Source of the DNA: Anaerolineales bacterium
GTDB taxonomy: Bacteria; Chloroflexota; Anaerolineae; Promineifilales; Promineifilaceae
NCBI GenBank assembly: GCA_020432595.1
Contig: JAGQGA010000008.1
Span: 1-28,959, forward strand
Reading direction: 5' to 3'
Length of the DNA stretch: 28,959 nucleotides
Made by a program: the position numbers and the translations under genes. Below are positions 23,315-28,959 of the stretch, piece by piece; the first letter of the stretch is position 1, and every line of letters starts with the position of its first letter. Below the pieces are notes generated by a model. It did no database searches. It saw nothing but the letters and a program-made list of their open reading frames with translations, and was not told the origin of the DNA.

Positions 23315-23655
23315 TGAACTTAATGGACTTTAATGGCTATCGCGCCGTCATTCAATATGACCCCGAGATTAACATGTTTCGTGGTGAGTTTATTGGGCTA
23401 AATGGTGGCGCAGATTTCTATGCTACAGATATCGAGGGTTTGCGTCATGAAGGTGAACTATCTTTGAAGGTGTTCCTGGATATGTGTGCCGAGGATGGTG
23501 TTGAGCCTATAAAAGAATATTCGGGTAAATTTAACCTGCGCGTGTCGCCTGAGCTGCATGCCGAACTTGCCGTCAGGGCAGCCACTACTGGAAAAAGTTT
23601 AAACCAATGGGTAACTGATCAATTAACCCAATCTATCCACACACAAACACATTGA
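23311..23655 (+). CDS. hicB: HicB-type antitoxin
   Basis: A 114-residue protein. The N-terminal half (FNGYRAVIQYDPEINMFRGEFIGLNGGADFYATDIEGLRHEGELSLKVFLDMCAEDGVEP) is the degraded RNase H-like HicB fold. The C-terminal GKFNLRVSPELHAELAVRAATTGKSLNQWVTDQL is a ribbon-helix-helix DNA-binding domain. ATG at 23311 overlaps the hicA stop; an ATG at 23314 or 23323 is also possible. Known role: neutralises HicA and represses the operon. It is intact although its toxin is frameshifted. No ACGGCCGT motif. Confidence 0.9.
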   Translation: MMNLMDFNGYRAVIQYDPEINMFRGEFIGLNGGADFYATDIEGLRHEGELSLKVFLDMCAEDGVEPIKEYSGKFNLRVSPELHAELAVRAATTGKSLNQWVTDQLTQSIHTQTH

Positions 23656-23759
23656 TCTATCTCTCGCAGCTTGAATTGGGGAAGCGGAAGGGGACGATGG
23701 AGGTGTTGGCTGCTATTGCCGGGGTGCTTGGTTTGACGATTGATGATTTGGTGGGGTGA
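23652..23759 (+). pseudogene. Remnant of an XRE-family regulator (C-terminal half of HTH)
   Basis: In frame from 23652, the reading gives LIYLSQLELGKRKGTMEVLAAIAGVLGLTIDDLVG and a TGA. This is the second half of an XRE helix-turn-helix ('S-x-L-S-x-L-E-x-G-x-R...L-x-x-I-A-x-x-L-x-x-x-x-D-x-L'). There is no start codon or N-terminal half; it begins over the hicB stop. A shorter and more diverged copy lies at 22956-23006. The hicAB insertion may have split or displaced an older regulator. Confidence 0.7.
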
Positions 23760-23779
23760 GGGAAAACGGCCGTTTTTCC
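23709..23779 (+). repeat. 71-bp direct repeat, right copy, flanking hicAB
   Basis: Partner of 22956-23026 (62 of 71 identical). It carries the intact AAAACGGCCGTTTTT palindrome (23763-23777) after the XRE-remnant stop. It could terminate hicAB transcription. Confidence 0.75.
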
Positions 23780-23809
23780 CCACCCCCTACTCCCCACACC
23801 CTACATTCC

Positions 23810-23853
23810 CCCGCACCCAAGTGCTTGACCCCACTCTCCATGTCTGCTTCAAT
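23810..23853 (+). repeat. 44-bp direct repeat, left copy, flanking vapBC
   Basis: Begins CCCGCACCCAAGTGCTTGAC and ends GCTTCAAT. It matches 24614-24657 in the same orientation at 39 of 44 positions. It contains the short hairpin GCAC-CCAA-GTGC followed by TTGAC, seen again at 15604-15620. It lies just beyond the vapC stop (23882). Confidence 0.75.
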
Positions 23854-23881
23854 GCAGCCATCCAAGATTCACTGATTCGTG

Positions 23882-24286
23882 CTACCAAATAGTCGGCACA
23901 ATTGAAGACCGAATCTTATGATCGCGGCTAATCACAGGAACACCAAGATAGTGAGCCGTAGCCGCAATGACCCGATCAGGAAGCTCTGGTACCTGCATTC
24001 GATCAATTTCACGCATTGACTCAGCAATAGCTAAATCAAAAGGAACCTGAACGAGCATCGCACCAGGCTGTTCAATAACAGTACGTACCCGATCAAATGC
24101 CAAGCTAGATATGCGACCCTTTTCCGCAAGATAAACAATTTCAGCCAAAGTAATAGCAGCAATAGCTATTTGATCACCATCTTGGATAGCATCATCCAAC
24201 GCTTGCGCTGCTGGAACAGAAAGCCGCGAATCATCATAGAGATACCATAAAATGGCGTGTGTATCAACGACAAAGCGAACCGGCAT
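23882..24286 (-). CDS. vapC: VapC-type PIN-domain ribonuclease toxin
   Basis: A 134-residue protein from ATG 24286 (MPVRFVVDTHAILWYL). The four PIN acidic residues are visible: Asp8 (VDTH), Glu49 (TLAEIV), Asp104 (ELPDRVIAATA) and Asp122 (ISRDHKI), so it looks catalytically intact. Length is normal. Known role: RNA-cleaving toxin, typically targeting tRNA or rRNA; the target here is unknown. The vapB stop lies 2 nt upstream, so the two genes are co-translated. No ACGGCCGT motif. Flanked by 44-bp direct repeats. Confidence 0.9.
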   Translation of the reverse strand: MPVRFVVDTHAILWYLYDDSRLSVPAAQALDDAIQDGDQIAIAAITLAEIVYLAEKGRISSLAFDRVRTVIEQPGAMLVQVPFDLAIAESMREIDRMQVPELPDRVIAATAHYLGVPVISRDHKIRSSIVPTIW

Positions 24287-24288
24287 GA

Positions 24289-24546
24289 TTATCCTTCGGC
24301 AAATGATCCCCACATTTCTTTCTGAACGGCATCAATTTCTTCCGCAGAAGGCGCATTGCCTAAATCAACTAACAAACCGCGTAATGGGGGGCGCATCACT
24401 TGTTGTTTATTTGGCGCGGCTTGCTCCAATACTGATTCAACATTTGCGGCCAAGCGCACAACAAGACGAGCCTGTTCAGTAGGGGAAAGCCGCTGAGCCA
24501 ACCGAAACAGTTGGTCAACCGTCATTTTCTCTGCTGTTGCGTTCAT
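24289..24546 (-). CDS. vapB: VapB-type antitoxin
   Basis: An 85-residue protein starting MNATAEKMTVDQLFRLAQRLSPTEQARLVVRLAANVE, followed by a flexible tail (PPLRGLLVDLGNAPSAEEIDAVQKEMWGSF). The helical N-terminus with L-S-x-x-E-Q-x-x-L-V fits a DUF2281-like class of antitoxins found upstream of PIN toxins. The acidic C-terminal part ending in W would wrap the toxin. The ATG at 24546 has TGAGGTG about 5 nt upstream. First gene of the vapBC pair. A TATAAT on the - strand at 24579-24584 is its likely -10 box. No clear -35 is visible, and ATCTG-N8-CAGAT (24589-24606) may be an operator. Confidence 0.8.
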   Translation of the reverse strand: MNATAEKMTVDQLFRLAQRLSPTEQARLVVRLAANVESVLEQAAPNKQQVMRPPLRGLLVDLGNAPSAEEIDAVQKEMWGSFAEG

Positions 24547-24578
24547 AAACACCTCACATTTACGTTCCGTCTAGGGCG

Positions 24579-24606
24579 ATTATAACATATCTGCCAAGTG
24601 ACAGAT
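24579..24606 (-). promoter_or_regulatory. vapBC promoter region (-10 box and possible operator)
   Basis: TATAAT on the - strand (24579-24584), with a 5-bp inverted repeat ATCTG-N8-CAGAT (24589-24606) immediately upstream, around where a -35 box would sit. VapB-type autoregulation is known in the family; the specific site is inferred. Confidence 0.4.
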
Positions 24607-24613
24607 CATGGAA

Positions 24614-24657
24614 CCCGCACCCAAGTGCTTGACCCCGCCCCCCATCTCCGCTTCAAT
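24614..24657 (+). repeat. 44-bp direct repeat, right copy, flanking vapBC
   Basis: Partner of 23810-23853 (39 of 44 identical). It lies between the vapB promoter and the response regulator ATG (24665), so it also forms the 5' leader of the regulator gene. Confidence 0.75.
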
Positions 24658-24664
24658 TAAGGCC

Positions 24665-25399
24665 ATGCTAAACCTACTCATTGTGGAAGACAACGACAAG
24701 CTGCGCCCCGCCCTGCACAAAGGGTTTGAGGCGTTGGGCAGCGTGCGCGTGGTGGGGGCTTGCCCCAGCGGTGAAGAAGCCCTCGATCTGTGTTTGGGGC
24801 AAGCACCAGATGCCATTCTGATGGATGTGCAGTTGGCCGGGGTGTGGAATGGAATCGAAACGGCCGTTTATATCCGCCGCGAATTCCCCCGTTTGCCCGT
24901 TGTCTTTTACTCCATTCAGGACGACGACGCTTACTACCGCGCCTTTCGTCGCTCCGGCATCCTCAGCCACTACGCCTACGTCCGCAAATCGAACTATTTG
25001 CTGCCACAGTTGATTGTGCCCCTGTTAAAAGATGCGGTTAACGGCCGTTCCTTCATTGACCCCGACATCGAATCCCGCGTGCAGGAGGTGCGCCACAAAG
25101 ACGAAAATGACCCCATGGCCCTGCTGGAACCCAATGAGCAGGAAGTGGCGCGGCTGCTGGCGCTGGGAATGAGCAACGAGCAGATTGCCACCCGCATGGG
25201 TTTCCGCGACAAACGCACCATCAGCCGCATCAACGGCCAAATTTACGCCTGCTGGGATTTAAAAAACAGTGCCACCGACGAAAAAGTGGCCCGCACCCGC
25301 GCTGCCCTCATCGTGCAAAACGGCCGTTTGCTTGCCTGGGCCGACGACGGCACGCCGCTGGTGCTGGATGAACGGGGGGAATGGATCAGTTATCAGTAA
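24665..25399 (+). CDS. Response regulator (receiver plus LuxR/FixJ-like HTH)
   Basis: A 244-residue cytoplasmic protein. I use ATG 24665 (MLNLLIVEDND) because the receiver begins there; the upstream extension reads through a repeat. Receiver domain about 1-125 with acidic pocket Glu8/Asp9, phospho-acceptor Asp54 (AILMDVQ), Ser83 and Lys108 (YVRKS). A helix-turn-helix follows at about 155-205 (LLEPNEQEVARLLALGMSNEQIATRMGFRDKRTISRINGQIYACW), resembling the LuxR type but with an unusual 'RDKRTISRING' recognition stretch. A short C-terminal extension (AWADDGTPLVLDERGEWISYQ) is added. The cognate kinase lies 59 nt downstream. Three ACGGCCGT motifs. Confidence 0.85.
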   Translation: MLNLLIVEDNDKLRPALHKGFEALGSVRVVGACPSGEEALDLCLGQAPDAILMDVQLAGVWNGIETAVYIRREFPRLPVVFYSIQDDDAYYRAFRRSGILSHYAYVRKSNYLLPQLIVPLLKDAVNGRSFIDPDIESRVQEVRHKDENDPMALLEPNEQEVARLLALGMSNEQIATRMGFRDKRTISRINGQIYACWDLKNSATDEKVARTRAALIVQNGRLLAWADDGTPLVLDERGEWISYQ

Positions 25400-25445
25400 T
25401 CGGTAATCGGTAATCAGTGGCGGACTGATTACCGATTACCGATTA
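25397..25445 (+). repeat. 22-bp perfect inverted heptad repeat between regulator and kinase
   Basis: Stem arms 25397-25418 and 25424-25445 pair perfectly around the loop GGCGG. Each arm is made of TAATCGG heptads. The regulator's TAA is the first three bases of the stem, and 13 nt separate the stem from the kinase ATG. In RNA this would be a very stable hairpin. Confidence 0.85.
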
Positions 25446-25458
25446 CCGATTACCGCAA

Positions 25459-27579
25459 ATGACCACCAACCCCCTCCTCAACTGGGCCATCATCGCCGTC
25501 TCCCTCTTCAACACCATCCTCACCACCTGGCTGGGGCTAACGGTGCTGCTCAATGCCGACAGGCGGCACTGGGGCATTTGGTTGGCAAGCGGCAGCCTGC
25601 TGCTCAGTGGGGCTTTTTTTGTCAGCCACACCGCCGTTGTCGGCATCGGGCTGCTGCGCCTCTCGCTGCTGGGGATGATTTTTTGGTGGGTGGTGGGCAT
25701 TGTGCCGATGCTGGCACTGCCGTTTTCCTGGTACGTGATTGTGCTGTGGTACGCCGGATTTTGGCACCATCCCGCCTCCCGACTGCGGCGGCGACAGCGA
25801 CATTGGTTTGGCTTAACGGCCGTTCTCCTCCTCACCGGCCTCGCCACCGCCCTGCTCGGCACCCTCCTGCTCGCCATCCCCGTCGCCCAATACACCCAAC
25901 TCCGCTTCCTCATTCGCTGGTCCATCGCCGGTGTCCCCCTGCTCGCCCTCGGCTACGCCACCTACGTCCTCCTCTGCACCACCCTCTCCCTCGATGCCCT
26001 GCGCCAGCCCGCCCCGTCTGGGCGGATGATGGGGCTGGAAGCGCGGCAGCGGGCGCGACCGTGGATGGTGCTGGCGACCATCGGCCTCTTTGTTGTCAGC
26101 GTGCTGGTCGCCGGATTTTTACTCTGGCTGGTGCAAAGCGGGCGCGACCGCCCCACCGTGTTTAACATCTACGCCAACAACACCCTCTTTATCGCCCTGG
26201 TTGATCTGCTCATTGCCACCATTATTGGCCTCGTCATCATTTTCGTGGGGCGGGCGGTGGTGGCTTATGAGGTGTTTACGGGCAAAACGCTGCCGCGCCA
26301 CGGGCTGGCGCGGCATTGGCAGCGGATTTTGCTGCTGGCGGCCGGTTATGCGGTTGTCCTGGGGGCGGCGTTTACCATCCAGCTCAATGCCATCTACACC
26401 CTGCTGCTGGCCACGCTGCTTGTTACCCTCTTTTTTGCCCTCATTAGCTGGCGGTCGTATGTGGAACGGGAGCGATTGATGGCGCAGTTACGGCCGTTTA
26501 CCAAATCCCAACGGCTGACCGATCAACTGCTAACGCCGACCACGCTGCCGCAGTTTGAAACAGCCGTTCCCTTTGCTGCCCTTTGCCGCGACGTGCTGGA
26601 TGCGGAGGTGGCGTACTTGGTGCCGCTGGGGGCGTTGGCTCCATTGGTGGGTGCGCCGCTCTGTTTCCCGGAAAAACGGCCGTTTTCCCCCCCACCCCTC
26701 CACCAACTCACCGCCCAGTTTGAGGCCGACGATGCGCTGCTGATAGCTGTGGAACCGCTGGCGTTTGGAACGGCCGTTTGGGCCATCCCTCTTTGGAGCG
26801 AACGCGGGCTAATTGGCACCCTGCTGCTGGGCAACAAGCGCAGCGGCAGCCTCTACACCCAGGAAGAAATTGAGATTGCCCGCAGCACGGGCGAACGGCT
26901 GATTGACACCCAGGCCAGTGCCGAAATGGGGCGGCGGCTGATGGGACTACAGCGGGAACGGCTGGCGCAAACCCAAATTATTGACCAGCAAACGCGCCGC
27001 GTCCTGCACGACGACATTTTGCCCACGCTGCAAACGGCCATGATTAGCCTGGTCGGGCAGCAGCCGCAGGAAGCGCAAACGCTGCTCACCACCGCCCACC
27101 GCCAAATTTCCGACCTGCTCCACGCCATGCCCACCGTCACCGTGCCGGAAGTGGCGCGGTTGGGGCTGCTGACAGCGCTGCAACGGCTGGTGGCGCAAGA
27201 ATTTGCCCAATCATTTGATGCGGTTATCTGGCAGGTAGAGCCAGAGGGGGAGGCGCAAGCGGCCAATTTGCCCACGCTCACCGCCGAAGTGCTGTTTTAT
27301 GCGGCGCGGGAAGCGATTCGCAATGCGGCCAAATACGGGCGCGGCGAAAGCCAAGCCACGCCGTTTACCCTCACCTGCAACCTCACCACCGCCCCCCATT
27401 TTGCCCTGGAAATCCGCGACAATGGGGTGGGGGTGGAGGCCACCAGCCAGCTTGGGCAGGGCAGCGGGCAAGGGCTGGCGCTTCACAGCACGATGATGGC
27501 AGTGGTTGGCGGGTCGTTGACGGTGGAAAGTGGGGAGGCGGGGGGAGGAACGGCCGTTTACCTCCATTTAGACAGCTAA
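25459..27579 (+). CDS. Membrane-bound sensor histidine kinase (HisKA_3/NarL-type partner)
   Basis: A 706-residue protein. About eight hydrophobic segments occupy residues 1-330. A GAF-like cytosolic region follows (about 350-490: LTDQLLTPTTLPQFETAVPFAALCRDVLDAEVAYLV ... LIGTLLLGNKRSGSLYTQEEIEIARSTGERL). The dimerisation box RRVLHDDILPTLQTAM carries phospho-acceptor His517. The ATPase domain shows the N-box EAIRNAAKYG (Asn622), DNGVGV (654-659) and GQGLALHSTMMAVVGGSLTVES. This architecture pairs with LuxR-type regulators such as the gene just upstream. The signal is unknown, probably sensed in the membrane or by the GAF-like domain. The ATG has no ribosome site and follows the long hairpin, so it may be made at a lower level than the regulator. 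Confidence 0.85.
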   Translation: MTTNPLLNWAIIAVSLFNTILTTWLGLTVLLNADRRHWGIWLASGSLLLSGAFFVSHTAVVGIGLLRLSLLGMIFWWVVGIVPMLALPFSWYVIVLWYAGFWHHPASRLRRRQRHWFGLTAVLLLTGLATALLGTLLLAIPVAQYTQLRFLIRWSIAGVPLLALGYATYVLLCTTLSLDALRQPAPSGRMMGLEARQRARPWMVLATIGLFVVSVLVAGFLLWLVQSGRDRPTVFNIYANNTLFIALVDLLIATIIGLVIIFVGRAVVAYEVFTGKTLPRHGLARHWQRILLLAAGYAVVLGAAFTIQLNAIYTLLLATLLVTLFFALISWRSYVERERLMAQLRPFTKSQRLTDQLLTPTTLPQFETAVPFAALCRDVLDAEVAYLVPLGALAPLVGAPLCFPEKRPFSPPPLHQLTAQFEADDALLIAVEPLAFGTAVWAIPLWSERGLIGTLLLGNKRSGSLYTQEEIEIARSTGERLIDTQASAEMGRRLMGLQRERLAQTQIIDQQTRRVLHDDILPTLQTAMISLVGQQPQEAQTLLTTAHRQISDLLHAMPTVTVPEVARLGLLTALQRLVAQEFAQSFDAVIWQVEPEGEAQAANLPTLTAEVLFYAAREAIRNAAKYGRGESQATPFTLTCNLTTAPHFALEIRDNGVGVEATSQLGQGSGQGLALHSTMMAVVGGSLTVESGEAGGGTAVYLHLDS

Positions 27580-27636
27580 TCATCAATGCCATAGGAATTC
27601 GGCCATCAGGACTTACCGCAGACCCCACTTACCGAC

Positions 27637-28335
27637 CTAAAGAATCTTTTCCACATCGCCCGCTGCATAAAGCCCTACCAAACGCGCCATAATAATCGTG
27701 ATGTACAGAACCCCCACCATCGCTTCCAAGCTAACCAGCGAGCGTGCCCAAGGCGTCACAGGTAAAATGTCGCCATACCCCAATGTCGTCAGCGTAACAT
27801 AGCTGTAATAAACAAAATTTTGCCAAGGAAAAATGGCATCAGCCGCCACCGAACTATCCGAAAAAGCATGCAGACCTGTTTGGGCAAAAGTCACTGTTTC
27901 CAACAAGCCAAAAGCAGAAACAAAGACCGCGCCTAGCAACAAATAAACGGCCGAAGCAGCGTACAAAACATCCCGCGTCACATGCGGTACCTGGAAGATA
28001 AAGCGCAGCATAATCCAGATCACCATCGAATGAAATGAGATCAGCACACCATAGGTTAACAAGAGTGCCCAAAGTGTTTCTTGATTAAAAGCGAAAATAC
28101 CCCCAGCGATCAGCCATACAGCTGCCAAGCCCATGAGCACATGCTGCAGACGCTTTGTATCAGCCGCTAACAAAATACCCACCACCACCAAAGCCGCAAT
28201 TAACAATTGGTAGACTATCAAGGCAAGCACGCTGTTTGTCTCCGTAATTGGGTAAACCGTTTGCACAAACACAACCAAAATCAATAAATAAATCACTTTA
28301 CCTTCAACAGCTTGCGTGAATTTTTCATCCTGCAT
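27637..28335 (-). CDS. Voltage-gated-like potassium channel protein
   Basis: A 232-residue inner-membrane protein with about six hydrophobic segments. The pore loop VYYSYVTLTTLGYGDILPVTPWARSL carries the K+ selectivity filter TLGYGD, followed by the last helix LEAMVGVLYITIIMARLVGLYA. No charged S4-like helix or C-terminal RCK domain is present, so it is a short channel resembling Ion_trans_2/KCSA-like proteins with an extra N-terminal membrane part. The ATG at 28335 has AGGAG 8 nt upstream; an out-of-frame ATG lies between. No ACGGCCGT motif and visibly more AT-rich than the two-component genes, so perhaps acquired. Convergent with the kinase gene. Confidence 0.85.
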   Translation of the reverse strand: MQDEKFTQAVEGKVIYLLILVVFVQTVYPITETNSVLALIVYQLLIAALVVVGILLAADTKRLQHVLMGLAAVWLIAGGIFAFNQETLWALLLTYGVLISFHSMVIWIMLRFIFQVPHVTRDVLYAASAVYLLLGAVFVSAFGLLETVTFAQTGLHAFSDSSVAADAIFPWQNFVYYSYVTLTTLGYGDILPVTPWARSLVSLEAMVGVLYITIIMARLVGLYAAGDVEKIL

Positions 28336-28532
28336 TTCATTGTCTCCTCTTAAAAGATTGAGTTATGCCCAAGAAACAATTTATTGATTATTTTCACAAC
28401 CTATTGTATCATTTTTGTATATACAACAAACAAGGGTAGAAGTACAAGGAAGCGTGAAAATAAGAAAATTTGACAAAATGGATTCAAAAAGCGAACCTAA
28501 ACGGTCAACTACTACCAAAACAGGTTTGCTCA
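28336..28532. other. AT-rich intergenic region between K+ channel and transposase
   Basis: Divergent promoter region. It holds the 12-bp palindrome at 28415-28426 and probably the left end of the insertion sequence. No gene. Confidence 0.5.
28415..28426. promoter_or_regulatory. 12-bp palindrome upstream of the K+ channel gene
   Basis: TTGTATATACAA is a perfect palindrome. On the - strand, TACAAT follows about 8 bp downstream and may be the -10 box. It could be an operator or part of the promoter; there is no independent support. Confidence 0.3.
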
Positions 28533-28959
28533 ATGAATCCACAACAACTATTTTGCCCCAATATCGATTGTCCAGCTAGAGGGCAGGTCAATCAAGGAAA
28601 CATCCATCCACACAGTCAGCAAGAACAGCGGTGTCGTTGCGATGTGTGCGAAAAAACATTCAGCGTGACCAAAGGAACCCTGTTCTACCGTCTGCAAACA
28701 GACCCAGCCACTGTTATGCTTGTGATTGTCCTGCTGGCCTACGGCTGTCCGATAGAGGCAGTTGTCGCTGCGTTCGGATTTGACCGTCGCACCATCAAAA
28801 GCTGGTGGCAGCGGGCAGGTCAGCATTGCCAGCAAGTTCATGACCGACTGGTTGCCAGCAGCCAGCTAGACCTCGTTCAGGCGCAAGCTGATGAAATCAA
28901 AGTCAAAGCATGGGGTCGGTCTCTCTGGATGGGGCTGACCATGATGGTGCAATGCCGGC
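28533..28959 (+). CDS. IS1-like zinc-ribbon transposase (3' truncated by window edge)
   Basis: An open frame from ATG 28533 to the window edge (142 codons seen). An N-terminal zinc ribbon has Cys pairs CPNIDC (8-13) and CRCDVC (35-40). It is followed by KTFSVTKGTLFYRLQTD and a helix-turn-helix (AVVAAFGFDRRTIKSWWQRAG). The start of a DDE-type catalytic domain follows (QADEIKVKAWGRSLWMGL), where the Asp of A-D-E is the likely first catalytic residue. This order is that of IS1-like/InsAB-type transposases made as a single chain. The rest of the element, including its right end, is outside. I could not identify the left terminal inverted repeat in 28440-28532. No ACGGCCGT motif. Confidence 0.8.
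   Translation, partial: MNPQQLFCPNIDCPARGQVNQGNIHPHSQQEQRCRCDVCEKTFSVTKGTLFYRLQTDPATVMLVIVLLAYGCPIEAVVAAFGFDRRTIKSWWQRAGQHCQQVHDRLVASSQLDLVQAQADEIKVKAWGRSLWMGLTMMVQCR

Noticed and set aside
23763..23830. CRISPR-like or attC-like interpretation of the repeats
   Set aside because: The repeats are few, unequal in length and separated by whole genes rather than uniform spacers, and there is no integrase or cas gene in the window. I keep them as direct repeats only.

Overview
The window looks like a chromosomal segment of a GC-rich bacterium, most likely Chloroflexota (Anaerolineae or a neighbouring class). This is an inference from three things: large A2M and GT-C proteins, DUF1361/DUF4173/VanZ membrane genes, and intergenic short-period repeats. 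No rRNA, tRNA or CRISPR is visible. The most striking property is the palindrome ACGGCCGT, usually extended to AAACGGCCGTTT. I count about 60 copies by eye where chance predicts about 0.5. It lies inside genes in all three frames (giving KRPF, TAV or NGRF peptides) as well as between genes, much like the HIP1 element of cyanobacteria.

Layout. 1-400: the end of an unrecognised gene, then an exact ParB-binding parS site and a perfect palindrome. 402-6095 (-): a thioester alpha-2-macroglobulin-like lipoprotein. 6.1-10.5 kb: an accessory stretch with a GNAT acetyltransferase, a beta/gamma-crystallin-like protein, a higBA toxin-antitoxin pair, an AHL-lactonase-like metallo-beta-lactamase and an SPFH membrane protein. 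Here three copies of a roughly 50-bp palindromic repeat bracket higBA and the lactonase gene. 10.8-15.4 kb: a 2H phosphoesterase, an EamA exporter, and DUF1361, DUF4173 and VanZ-like membrane proteins. 15.6-16.1 kb: a DUF433 antitoxin with a truncated DUF5615 toxin, running directly into a GT39-like glycosyltransferase (16.1-18.4 kb). 18.4-22.7 kb (-): an MFS transporter and a GH31 glycosidase with an SCP2-like C-terminal domain. 22.8-24.6 kb: a second toxin-antitoxin patch, hicAB (hicA frameshifted) then vapBC, each flanked by direct repeats. 24.7-27.6 kb: a response regulator and histidine kinase separated by a long perfect hairpin. 27.6-28.96 kb: a K+ channel and the start of an IS1-like transposase.

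The genes fall into a resident class carrying the ACGGCCGT motif (A2M, GH31, GT39, MFS, two-component, membrane proteins) and an accessory class lacking it inside the coding sequence (crystallin, all toxin-antitoxin genes, lactonase, K+ channel, transposase). Several accessory units are bounded by direct repeats that contain or adjoin the palindrome. This suggests a cassette-like gain and loss process using these repeats, which is the most interesting hypothesis here. Coordinates, repeat alignments and counts were made by eye. Family calls rest on motif recognition, not on database searches.
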